A stretch of DNA of 5,880 bases. It comes from Marinosulfonomonas sp. GTDB lineage: Bacteria > Pseudomonadota > Alphaproteobacteria > Rhodobacterales > Rhodobacteraceae. The DNA lies in contig NVTS01000018.1 in NCBI GenBank assembly GCA_002732995.1, forward strand, positions 1 to 5,880, in the 5' to 3' direction. The notes beneath the pieces are model-generated. The model ran no database searches. It saw nothing but the letters and a program-made list of their open reading frames with translations, and had not been told where the DNA came from. Positions 1-5,084 of this stretch are shown piece after piece (position 1 is the stretch's first letter; each line of letters starts with the position of its first letter). A program made the position numbers and the translations under genes.

Positions 1-26
1 GCGTCGCTGTATCGTGTCTTCTTCAT
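1..26 (-). CDS. Start of IS3-type transposase OrfA-like protein (first 8 codons only)
   Basis: The ATG at 26-24 is preceded by GAGGAG (33-38 on the plus strand) at a 6-base spacing, an excellent ribosome binding site. The visible protein is MKKTRYSD, followed by an incomplete codon beginning GC. Many IS3-family OrfA proteins, which are helix-turn-helix DNA-binding subunits of the OrfAB transposase, begin with a lysine/arginine-rich stretch of this kind (MK-K/R-x-R-Y/F-S/T) before the first helix. Eight residues are too few for certainty. The rest of the gene lies outside the window, and no OrfB, frameshift signal or DDE residues can be examined. It is not infA, which follows the phosphatase in some related genomes: IF-1 begins with MAKE. 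Confidence 0.5.
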
Positions 27-43
27 CAAAATCTCCTCAGATT

Positions 44-71
44 ATTATGTCGAGAAAATTCTACTTGTGAA
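44..71 (-). promoter_or_regulatory. Possible promoter of the insertion-sequence gene
   Basis: On the minus strand TTCACA (66-71) is followed after 16 bases by CATAAT (44-49), which resembles a sigma-70 -35/-10 pair. It lies just upstream of the ribosome binding site of the OrfA-like frame. The match is by eye only, and the AT-rich context raises the chance of a coincidental match. Confidence 0.3.
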
Positions 72-84
72 CACCACTAATTTT

Positions 85-102
85 CGGGGGGATTACCCCC
101 CG
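85..102. repeat. Perfect GC hairpin at the insertion-sequence boundary
   Basis: The sequence is a perfect inverted repeat: a 7-base stem (C followed by six G, pairing with six C followed by G) around an ATTA loop. Directly beside it, 101-106 and 112-117 (CGTGCG and CGCACG) form a second possible stem with a 5-base loop. Neither strand has a T-run immediately after the hairpin, so it is not a convincing intrinsic terminator. Its position where the hydrolase remnant ends suggests it belongs to, or was created by, the insertion junction. It could also shield the transposase gene from outside transcription, as end-proximal hairpins do in some insertion sequences (inference). Confidence 0.5.
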
Positions 103-402
103 TGCGCACACCGCACGGATCGCTCAAGCGATACATCACCGTAAATCCACCCCGCAATATTCATCTCAGCTTCCACAATGGCTCCCGTATCGGGAAACCC
201 TGCATCAGGTGGCCCAGAAGCTACCGTCGCACCTGCATTCATTGGCACAACCGTTTTCCATGGTACCTGCGCCCCGTGGTCGTGGATGCACCACCACGCA
301 CGCCCTCTCTTGTCGCCCCGGCCACCCATTCGGTTATTTTGCCTCGTAAGACGCCCAATTGTCGTGCCCGTCGATTGGACAGGCTGCCGCAGCGATTTTC
401 AT
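103..402 (-). pseudogene. Carbon-nitrogen (nitrilase-superfamily) hydrolase remnant, frameshifted and internally deleted
   Basis: The ATG (402-400) overlaps the stop of the upstream phosphatase gene as ATGA. It opens a frame reading MKIAAAACPIDGHDNWASYE, then stops at TAA (334-336). The frame plus one base continues as KITEWVAGATREG, so the simplest lesion is loss of one A in the A-run opposite 337-340. The next frame carries VVVHPRPRGAGTMEN, resembling the FPEYGAMEL segment that holds the first catalytic glutamate. The third frame (from about 270 down to 120) carries MNAGATVASGPPDAGFPDTG and then MNIAGWIYGDVSLE, which resemble the C-terminal part of this family (GPPD-GFP-TG, then N-PGW-YGDVSL). 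About 190 residues between these ends, including the catalytic lysine and cysteine, are absent from a family usually near 280-290 residues. The product cannot be active. Family recognition is from memory, without alignment. Confidence 0.7.
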
Positions 403-875
403 TTCGGTTTTTCCTCGCCCTCTTCAGATGGTGGCCCAAACCGCGCCAACAGCTTGGTTTTGATCTGATCACGGGTCTGGCGATACGACATCAGCTTGGC
501 CTCGCGCCCCTCGCCCAATCCGGTCGGGTCCAGCACGGGCCAGTATTCGACCTCCAGATGATAATACCGCGTCAAATCCAGTGCGCGGCGCTGGCTGGCG
601 GGCGACAGGCACACGACCAGATCAAAACCGGACAAATCATCGCCCCATTCCTGCATCTGATCAAAGGACCGAGCCCGATGACGCGACAATTCCACCCCGA
701 GTTCCTGACACACGGCTATCGCAAATCCGTCGATTTCCAGATCACTTTTCACCCCCGCCGACTGCACATAGATCGACTGGCCATACAGCCGTTTCATCAT
801 CCCTTCGGCCATTGGTGATCGCACTGAATTATGATCACAGCAAAACAAAACAGAGGTGGGGGTGCTGCTGCTCAT
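399..875 (-). CDS. Low-molecular-weight protein-tyrosine phosphatase / arsenate-reductase-like protein
   Basis: The protein has 158 residues, the usual size for the low-molecular-weight phosphatase fold. The phosphate-binding loop near the N-terminus is FCCDHNSVRSP, giving Cys13-X5-Arg19-Ser20, with Cys13 as the expected nucleophile. Asp116-Pro117 (VLDPTG) fits the general-acid DP motif. GVELSRHRAR (60-69) matches the segment that follows the second helix in this family. Canonical members read C-x-G-N-x-C-R. Here the second cysteine is replaced by Val18, and an extra cysteine (Cys12) sits directly before the nucleophile, so redox chemistry of the classical type is doubtful. The expected role is cytoplasmic dephosphorylation of phosphotyrosine or a related substrate. 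The substrate is unknown, and arsenate reduction is possible but unsupported by context. The gene begins 3 bases after the UPF0262 stop. Confidence 0.85.
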   Translation of the reverse strand: MSSSTPTSVLFCCDHNSVRSPMAEGMMKRLYGQSIYVQSAGVKSDLEIDGFAIAVCQELGVELSRHRARSFDQMQEWGDDLSGFDLVVCLSPASQRRALDLTRYYHLEVEYWPVLDPTGLGEGREAKLMSYRQTRDQIKTKLLARFGPPSEEGEEKPK

Positions 876-878
876 CCG

Positions 879-1361
879 CTACCCGCCGAAATGCAGAACG
901 CAGATCAGGGTGAACAGGCGGCGCGCGGTGGCGATATCAACGACCGCCTTGCCCTCCAGCCGCTCTTGCAACACGCGCCCGCCCTCGTCATGAATGCCCC
1001 GCCGCGCCATGTCGATGGTTTCAATCTGGCTGGGGGGCAGCGTTTTCACCGCATCAAAGTAGCTTTCGCAGATCAGAAAATAATCCTTCACCACTTGGCG
1101 AAACGGACCCAGTGACAAATGGAATTCACCGGCCGCATCCGCAGCCTCGGTTGTCACCTCGATCACCAGACGCCGCTCGCGGATCGCCAGTGTCAGACGA
1201 TACGGGCCTTGTGGCGGCACCAGATCGCCACGGGTGGGCAGCGCAAAACTGTTCTCTTCCAGCAGATCGAACACCGCGACTTTGCGCTCCTGTTCGATCT
1301 CGGGCGTAGGCGCCGGCAGCCCACTGTCGTCAATCTCGATATGGCTGATGCGGTCAGTCAT
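879..1361 (-). CDS. UPF0262 family protein
   Basis: This 160-residue protein of unknown function matches the UPF0262 family, which is largely restricted to Alphaproteobacteria and has a similar length. Recognisable conserved stretches are AVFDLLEENSF (29-39), GPYRLTLAI with the following basic strand (52-69), LGPFRQVVKDYFLICESY (84-101) and the C-terminal IDMARRGIHDEG...ATARRLFTLICVLHF (116-158). There is no signal peptide, membrane segment or obvious catalytic motif, so it is probably cytoplasmic. The ATG at 1361 overlaps the hisD stop codon by 8 bases in all (ATGACTGA), and the stop is 3 bases before the phosphatase ATG. This gene is repeatedly found after hisD in Rhodobacterales, but no mechanistic link to histidine synthesis is known. 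I would not assign a function. Confidence 0.85.
   Translation of the reverse strand: MTDRISHIEIDDSGLPAPTPEIEQERKVAVFDLLEENSFALPTRGDLVPPQGPYRLTLAIRERRLVIEVTTEAADAAGEFHLSLGPFRQVVKDYFLICESYFDAVKTLPPSQIETIDMARRGIHDEGGRVLQERLEGKAVVDIATARRLFTLICVLHFGG
882..887 (-). promoter_or_regulatory. Ribosome binding site of the phosphatase gene, inside the UPF0262 gene end
   Basis: GGCGGG on the minus strand lies 6 bases before the ATG at 875. The TAG stop of the upstream gene falls within that spacer, so terminating ribosomes are placed directly at the next start. This supports ATG 875 as the start and suggests translational coupling. Confidence 0.45.
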
Positions 1362-2658
1362 TGTTCAACCGATCCAGACGCAGCCGAACAGACAAGCCGT
1401 GCGCCTCTAGGCTCTCGGAAATCGCCAGCCGTTCAGCGGCAGGTCCAATGGCCGCCAGCGCTTGCGGTGTCATTTTGGACAGCGTAGTGCGTTTCAGGAA
1501 ATCCATCACCGACAGACCGGAAGAAAACCGCGCCGAGCGCGCCGTGGGCAGAACGTGGTTCGGCCCGCCCACATAATCGCCAATCGCTTCGGGCGTCCAT
1601 GCACCGATGAATATCGCGCCTGCGTGTTTCACCTTGGCCGCCATCGCGTCGGCATCCGCGACGCACAGCTCCAGATGCTCGGGCGCGATCCGGTCGGACA
1701 GAACCACCGCCTCGTCCATATCGCGCACCGTGATCACCGCGCCAAAGTCACGCCAGCTCTGGCCAGCTATTTCGCGCCGCTCCAGCGTCTCCAGCCGCGC
1801 CTCAACGGCATCCGCCACCTGCTGGCCAAACCCCGCGTCATCGGTGATCAGGATTGATTGCGCGCTTTCGTCGTGCTCGGCTTGGCTTAGCAGATCAACC
1901 GCGATCCAGTCCGGCTCGTTATTGCGATCCGCAATCACCAGAACCTCGCTTGGCCCCGCGATCATATCAATGCCGACGCGCCCGAAAACCCGCCGCTTTG
2001 CCGCTGCAACAAAGGCATTGCCAGGACCGGTAACCTTATCCACGGCCTGAATGGTTTCGGTCCCGTAAGCCAGCGCCGCAATCGCTTGTGCGCCGCCAAT
2101 CCTGTAGATGGTATCAACGCCCGCAATGCGCGCCGCCAACAACACCAGCGGGTTGCAAATGCCATCCGGCGTGGGCACCGTAATCGTCAGCCGCTCCACC
2201 CCTGCCACCTTGGCCGGAATGGCGTTCATCAAGACTGACGATGGATACGACGCCAAACCACCGGGCACATACAGCCCCGCCGCCGACACCGGCCCCCAGC
2301 GCCAACCCAAGGTTGCGCCAACCTCGTCGGTCCAACTGGCATCCTGTGGCATCTGGCGGGCGTGATAGGCTCGGATACGCTCTGCGGCCAATTCCAGTGC
2401 GGCGCGGTCTTCACCGGATACCTTGGCGCATTCCGCCTCGATCTCCTCAGCTGTGAAGGCCATCGTCTCGGGCGTCAGATCGAACCGGTCAAACTTGGCG
2501 GTCAACTCGATCACCGCCGCATCGCCGCGCTTGCGAACGTCAGCAATGATGTCGGCCACCACCGCATCCACGTCGGGCGAATCCTCGCGTTTGGTGGTCA
2601 GGAAGACGGCGAAATCAGCCTCGAAATCATCGTTGGTTGTGTTCAGAAATAACGGCAT
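1354..2658 (-). CDS. hisD: Histidinol dehydrogenase
   Basis: HisD carries out the last two steps of histidine synthesis in the cytoplasm, oxidising L-histidinol to L-histidine with two NAD+ (EC 1.1.1.23). The 434-residue length is normal. The signature GPGNAFVAAAK lies at 211-221, followed by IDMIAGPSEV (230-239). The zinc ligands of the E. coli enzyme have clear counterparts: Gln259 and His262 in LLSQAEHDE, Asp361 in GDYVGGPNH, and His420 in LEAHGLS. The catalytic Glu-His pair is Glu327-His328 in IAPEHLE. All key residues are present, so the enzyme should be active. The start at 2658 has a GGAG site 6 bases upstream and gives the normal N-terminus. The gene begins 3 bases after the DUF2948 stop and overlaps UPF0262 by 8 bases. 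No other his gene is in the window. Confidence 0.97.
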   Translation of the reverse strand: MPLFLNTTNDDFEADFAVFLTTKREDSPDVDAVVADIIADVRKRGDAAVIELTAKFDRFDLTPETMAFTAEEIEAECAKVSGEDRAALELAAERIRAYHARQMPQDASWTDEVGATLGWRWGPVSAAGLYVPGGLASYPSSVLMNAIPAKVAGVERLTITVPTPDGICNPLVLLAARIAGVDTIYRIGGAQAIAALAYGTETIQAVDKVTGPGNAFVAAAKRRVFGRVGIDMIAGPSEVLVIADRNNEPDWIAVDLLSQAEHDESAQSILITDDAGFGQQVADAVEARLETLERREIAGQSWRDFGAVITVRDMDEAVVLSDRIAPEHLELCVADADAMAAKVKHAGAIFIGAWTPEAIGDYVGGPNHVLPTARSARFSSGLSVMDFLKRTTLSKMTPQALAAIGPAAERLAISESLEAHGLSVRLRLDRLNND

Positions 2659-2661
2659 AGC

Positions 2662-3141
2662 CTACTCCGGATGGTGTGGTGCGTGTTTCGAGGAGGCAAC
2701 GTAGGGGCGCGTTACGTCCTTTAGCGCCACATCCAGACATTCAACATCCAGCGCAATCACCCCGTCGCCCGCAAGGGTCATGGCGATACGGCCCGTGCCG
2801 TCTTTGCCCGCCTCGAATGCGATCGACAGCAGCGACATCACCGTGTCGGCATCGCCGCGCTCGACCCCTTGGGACTGAACCTTGACCACATCATTGACCA
2901 CCAGCACCGACTGCACCCGCTCAAAGGCGCGTTTGCGCGCATCAGCCCTGGCGCGGTCCTCCCAGCGAAACCGGTTCAACAGGATGGCAAACCGGCGCTG
3001 TCCGGCCTGCCACGTCATTTCATTGGCCGGAAACACCGCGTCCTGCACCAAGGCTGCCAAAACCTCCAGATCAGCTGTATCCTCGGCCCGCAGGCGCAGC
3101 GGCTCTTCCCTGCCATCCTCGAATTTTGCATCTTCAACCAT
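2662..3141 (-). CDS. DUF2948 family protein
   Basis: This 159-residue protein of unknown function matches DUF2948, an alphaproteobacterial family typically encoded between murA and hisD. Recognisable blocks are the N-terminal [15 protein letters not shown] (7-21), [17 protein letters not shown] (28-44), [14 protein letters not shown] (49-62) and the C-terminal [19 protein letters not shown] (129-147). It has no signal peptide, no membrane segment and no visible catalytic motif, so it is probably a small soluble cytoplasmic protein. The ATG at 3141 overlaps the murA stop with an 8-base overlap (ATGGTTGA). A recognisable Shine-Dalgarno is weak there, so translation may depend on ribosomes ending murA. 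The TAG at 2664-2662 is 3 bases from the hisD start. The conserved neighbourhood says only that it is a housekeeping passenger of this operon. Confidence 0.85.
   Translation of the reverse strand: MVEDAKFEDGREEPLRLRAEDTADLEVLAALVQDAVFPANEMTWQAGQRRFAILLNRFRWEDRARADARKRAFERVQSVLVVNDVVKVQSQGVERGDADTVMSLLSIAFEAGKDGTGRIAMTLAGDGVIALDVECLDVALKDVTRPYVASSKHAPHHPE
2665..2668 (-). promoter_or_regulatory. hisD ribosome binding site spanning the DUF2948 stop
   Basis: GGAG on the minus strand lies 6 bases before the hisD ATG, and the TAG stop of the DUF2948 gene follows it immediately. The same arrangement occurs before the phosphatase gene. It fixes the hisD start and implies coupling to translation of the upstream gene. 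Confidence 0.6.
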
Positions 3142-4405
3142 TGTTTTTGATCCGTTCTATCTGTGCACCTATGCCGCGGAATTTCGCCACCACATGCTCG
3201 TAGCCGCGGTCCAGATGGTAAACGCGGCTGACCACGGTTTCACCCTCGGCCGCCAAGCCCGCCAAAATCAGTGAAACCGAGGCACGCAAGTCAGTCGCCA
3301 TCACCGGCGCTCCTTTTAGTTTATTCACACCCGTCACTGTGGCTTGGCCACCGTGGACCTCGATATTGGCCCCCATGCGGATCAATTCCGGCGCGTGCAT
3401 AAACCGGTTTTCGAATATCTTTTCTTCCAGCACACTCGTGCCCTCGGCGGTGCAAAGTAGCGCCATCATCTGCGCCTGCAAGTCGGTCGGAAAACCGGGG
3501 AACGGCTCGGTCACAATATCGACCGCCTTCAAGGTGTCGCTGCGCCGCTTGACCTTTAGCCCGCGCTTGGTCTCGGTCACATCCACCCCGATCTGGTCCA
3601 GCTTTTCAACAAAGGCGCTGAGCAAATTGGTCCGTCCACCCAGCAGCTCGACCTCGCCACCGGCAAAGGCAGGGGCCAGCATGTAAGTGCCCAGCTCGAT
3701 CCGGTCGGGGACCACAGGGTGGGTCGCGCCATGCAACCGGTCCACGCCCTGAATGGTGATGGTGGATGTGCCGTCACCGTCAATCTGCGCCCCCATCCGG
3801 CGCAGGCAATCGGCGAGATCGACGATTTCCGGCTCGCGCGCCGCGTTGTTGATCACCGTGGTGCCTTTGGCCAAAGTCGCGGCCATCATCACGTTTTCAG
3901 TCGCACCAACGGAGGCAAAGTGAAAATCAATCTCGGCGCCCTTCAAGCCGCCTTTAGCTTCGGCATGAAGATAGCCGTCTTTCAACTCGATCACCGCCCC
4001 CATCGCCTCGAGCGCCGTGACGTGGATATCCATCGGACGCGCACCAATGGCACAACCACCGGGCAGCGACACAATCGCCTTGCCGTGGCGCGCCAACAAT
4101 GGCCCCAGCACCAGGTTCGAGGCCCGCATCTTGCGCACGATGTCATAATGCGCCAGCGGGTTATCGGCCCCGTGGCTCGACAGCACCAGAACGCGGCCCT
4201 CGTCCAGACTGGTCACCTCGGCCCCCAGCGATTGCAACAGCTCGGTCATGGTTTTGATGTCCGACAGGCGCGGCGCGTTGGTCAGGGTTAGCGGTTCTTC
4301 CGACAACAATGTGGCCGGCATCAGCGCCAGACAGGCGTTTTTCGCCCCCGCAATCGGAATTTCGCCATTCAGCGGCCCGCCACCAGTTACAACTATTGAA
4401 TCCAT
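3134..4405 (-). CDS. murA: UDP-N-acetylglucosamine 1-carboxyvinyltransferase
   Basis: MurA catalyses the first committed step of peptidoglycan synthesis in the cytoplasm, transferring enolpyruvate from phosphoenolpyruvate to UDP-GlcNAc (EC 2.5.1.7). The 423 residues form the usual two-domain EPSP-synthase-like fold. Lys22-Asn23 are in [10 protein letters not shown], and the catalytic loop GGCAIGARP places Cys118 where E. coli has Cys115. Asp308 is in FPTDLQAQ, and Arg400 is in LDRGYEH. Cysteine rather than aspartate in the loop is the fosfomycin-sensitive form in the family as a whole. The start at 4405 is supported by AGGG 7 bases upstream and by the canonical [10 protein letters not shown]-terminus. 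The gene follows a 50-residue ORF after 9 bases and overlaps DUF2948 by 8 bases. Confidence 0.97.
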   Translation of the reverse strand: MDSIVVTGGGPLNGEIPIAGAKNACLALMPATLLSEEPLTLTNAPRLSDIKTMTELLQSLGAEVTSLDEGRVLVLSSHGADNPLAHYDIVRKMRASNLVLGPLLARHGKAIVSLPGGCAIGARPMDIHVTALEAMGAVIELKDGYLHAEAKGGLKGAEIDFHFASVGATENVMMAATLAKGTTVINNAAREPEIVDLADCLRRMGAQIDGDGTSTITIQGVDRLHGATHPVVPDRIELGTYMLAPAFAGGEVELLGGRTNLLSAFVEKLDQIGVDVTETKRGLKVKRRSDTLKAVDIVTEPFPGFPTDLQAQMMALLCTAEGTSVLEEKIFENRFMHAPELIRMGANIEVHGGQATVTGVNKLKGAPVMATDLRASVSLILAGLAAEGETVVSRVYHLDRGYEHVVAKFRGIGAQIERIKNNG

Positions 4406-4412
4406 ATTTTTA

Positions 4413-4416
4413 CCCT
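4413..4416 (-). promoter_or_regulatory. murA ribosome binding site overlapping the upstream stop codon
   Basis: AGGG on the minus strand, 7 bases before the murA ATG, shares its first two bases with the TAG stop (4417-4415) of the small upstream ORF. An A-rich spacer follows. This fixes the murA start and suggests that translation of murA is tied to the small protein. Confidence 0.55.
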
Positions 4417-4567
4417 ACTCTGCCTTATCCTGCGCCGCCGCTGTGGCTTTTCGCCCCCGAGTTTGCGCCTTACGCCTCGCCATATTCGCCTTCAACGCTG
4501 CTTTCAATCGCTCATCCCGACGGCTGCGCGCTGTGGCCTTGCTTTCTTTGGTTGATTTTCTCTCCAT
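4415..4567 (-). CDS. Small basic conserved hypothetical protein upstream of murA
   Basis: This is a 50-residue ORF, ATG at 4567 to TAG at 4415. The sequence is extremely polar and charged, rich in Lys, Arg and Ala with no aromatic residue. It has a central block RLKAALKANMARRKAQ (20-35) that resembles small proteins I associate with this position in Rhodobacteraceae. It looks like a single amphipathic helix with disordered ends and has no signal peptide. The charge suggests nucleic-acid or membrane-surface contact, but no function is known to me. The ribosome binding site is weak (GAGAG about 8 bases upstream). It is the first gene of the murA chain, its stop overlaps the murA ribosome binding site, and it may serve partly as a leader that sets murA translation. 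Confidence 0.65.
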   Translation of the reverse strand: MERKSTKESKATARSRRDERLKAALKANMARRKAQTRGRKATAAAQDKAE

Positions 4568-4611
4568 AGGACACTCTCTATAGAAGGCATCCGCACGGGT
4601 CCAGATTGCGC

Positions 4612-4640
4612 TTGCGTCAAATGCAGATTACGCCTATTCA
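4612..4640 (+). promoter_or_regulatory. Possible tRNA-Thr promoter
   Basis: TTGCGT (4612-4617) is separated by exactly 17 bases from TATTCA (4635-4640). Initiation about 7 bases further on would leave a leader of roughly 9 bases before the tRNA at 4656, the normal geometry for a tRNA gene. The -35 has a good TTG core and the -10 is a partial match. Judged by eye only. Confidence 0.35.
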
Positions 4641-4655
4641 CCCGCCAAACAGCAG

Positions 4656-4730
4656 GCTGCTGTAGCTCAGTGGTAGAGCGCGTCATTGGTAATGACGAGG
4701 TCGGGAGTTCAATTCTCCCCAGCAGCACCA
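4656..4730 (+). tRNA. tRNA-Thr, anticodon GGU
   Basis: The 75-base gene folds as a complete cloverleaf. The acceptor stem is GCTGCTG (4656-4662) with CAGCAGC (4720-4726), the discriminator is A4727, and CCA is encoded at 4728-4730. The D stem is GCTC (4665-4668) with GAGC (4676-4679). The anticodon stem is CGTCA (4681-4685) with TGACG (4693-4697), around the loop TTGGTAA with anticodon GGT at 4688-4690. The variable loop is 5 bases. The T stem is GGGAG (4703-4707) with CTCCC (4715-4719), around TTCAATT. GGU reads the threonine codons ACC and ACU. No mismatch or intron is seen. It is divergent from the murA chain and lies about 350 bases upstream of the secretin gene. Confidence 0.97.
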
Positions 4731-4743
4731 TTCTTGATCTCAC

Positions 4744-4799
4744 GCCCCAAGGGGGCACCGATAAGGCGGGCTGACCGCCCGACGAGCCGTCGCTCGTTT
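4744..4799 (+). terminator. Stem-loop cluster after tRNA-Thr, possible termination or processing region
   Basis: There are three adjacent hairpins. GCCCC/GGGGC has an AAG loop (4744-4756). GGCGG/CCGCC has a 5-base loop (4765-4779). ACGAG/CTCGT has a 6-base loop (4782-4797) and is followed by TT (4798-4799), so three T in a row end the sequence. The last is the only one with any T-run, and it is short, so classic intrinsic termination is weakly supported. The position just behind a tRNA suits termination or 3' processing. Confidence 0.35.
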
Positions 4800-4901
4800 G
4801 GGTGAGCAAGTTCAAGGCTTGTATTTTCGCCCCCCTCCCGCAAACAATGTTCGATTTTGATAGTTTTACGATTTATTCCGTAGCCCATCATGGAAATTGA
4901 C

Positions 4902-4915
4902 ACTCTATATAGAGT
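4902..4915. repeat. Perfect 14-base palindrome upstream of the secretin gene
   Basis: ACTCTATATAGAGT is identical to its reverse complement and overlaps a consensus -35 hexamer TTGACA (4897-4902). A good -10 is not found at 16-18 bases from that hexamer. The symmetry suits a dimeric DNA-binding regulator, and the position about 170 bases before the secretin ATG suits an operator, but no known regulator site is recognised. Confidence 0.4.
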
Positions 4916-4994
4916 TGAATTCCCGTTTTTCCCCCAGAATTAGCGCGGTGTTGCGACTTGTCCACATAAGTTTTACCGACCAAGCGTTTGATTC

Positions 4995-5023
4995 TTGCAA
5001 TAAAAACCGGATTCCGGCATGAT
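4995..5023 (+). promoter_or_regulatory. Weak candidate promoter of the secretin gene
   Basis: TTGCAA (4995-5000) and CATGAT (5018-5023) are separated by 17 bases. Each matches four of the six consensus bases. Use of this site would give a leader of roughly 55 bases, within which TGATCAC and GTGATCA could pair across a long loop. This is a low-confidence assignment by eye. Confidence 0.2.
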
Positions 5024-5084
5024 CACCAGTAATTGGGCAAATACAGACCCGTAATCGAGCCAGTGATCAGAGAGGCAGATCACA

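Larger units (their letters stand above)
1..102 (-). mobile_element. Upstream end of a probable IS3-family insertion sequence (partial)
   Basis: This stretch is much more AT-rich than the flanking genes. On the minus strand it contains, in order, a GC hairpin, a short leader with promoter-like elements, a strong Shine-Dalgarno sequence and the start of an OrfA-like reading frame that leaves the window. The IS3 assignment rests on the first residues of that frame and on the compact leader layout typical of IS3 elements. Only one end is visible, so terminal inverted repeats and a target duplication cannot be seen. The outer boundary is uncertain, somewhere between about 85 and 110. It lies where the hydrolase remnant loses recognisable sequence. 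The alternative is an unrelated small gene that happens to begin with a similar sequence. Confidence 0.55.
4731..5084. other. Non-coding interval between tRNA-Thr and the secretin gene
   Basis: No supportable gene lies in these 354 bases. The first part (to about 4800) is GC-rich and full of short inverted repeats. The remainder is AT-richer and looks like a promoter/leader region for the secretin gene, with a perfect palindrome at 4902-4915 and weak promoter-like pairs. A plus-strand ORF of 17 codons from 4847 has no ribosome binding site. Minus-strand frames here run across the tRNA in antisense and are not credible. No pilin or cpaB-like frame is present upstream of the secretin. Confidence 0.6.

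Noticed and set aside
85..102. GC hairpin as an intrinsic terminator for the operon
   Set aside because: No T-run follows on the minus strand (the sequence continues AAAATTAG) or on the plus strand (it continues TGCGCAC).
93..329. Minus-strand ORF of 78 codons as a separate gene
   Set aside because: The C-terminal half is the hydrolase C-terminus, but the ATG at 329 has no clear ribosome binding site and the first part reads the N-terminal region out of frame. It is treated as part of the pseudogene.
102..818. Plus-strand open frame of 238 codons
   Set aside because: It runs antisense through the phosphatase gene and the hydrolase remnant, has no ribosome binding site at its start, and has a composition (many Arg, His, Pro) typical of the reverse strand of a GC-rich gene.
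1607..2050. Plus-strand open frame of 147 codons opposite hisD
   Set aside because: It is rich in Ser, Ala and Arg, as expected from the complement of hisD, and has no supporting start signal.
3719..4291. Plus-strand open frame of 190 codons opposite murA
   Set aside because: It is fully antisense to a well-conserved enzyme gene, with no start signal and no recognisable protein.
4571..4605. TATAGA (4577-4582) with TCTGGA 17 bases upstream as a minus-strand promoter for the murA chain
   Set aside because: The -35 matches poorly and the resulting leader would be only a few bases. It is too weak to annotate.
4656..4730. tRNA-Thr as an attachment site of an integrated element
   Set aside because: No repeat of the tRNA 3' end, integrase gene or compositional island is visible on either side within the window.
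4504..4815. Minus-strand frame of 103 residues containing GRIELPTSSLP and TRSTTELQQ
   Set aside because: This peptide pattern is the well-known artefact of translating a tRNA gene in antisense. It lies exactly opposite tRNA-Thr and also overlaps the small murA-leader gene.
4709..4903. Minus-strand ORF of 64 codons in the tRNA-secretin interval
   Set aside because: Its 3' part overlaps the tRNA in antisense, and the rest has no homology I recognise and no convincing ribosome binding site.
4958..4966. DnaA-box-like TTGTCCACA
   Set aside because: It is a single site with one mismatch to the consensus, with no AT-rich unwinding region or replication genes nearby, so there is no case for an origin.
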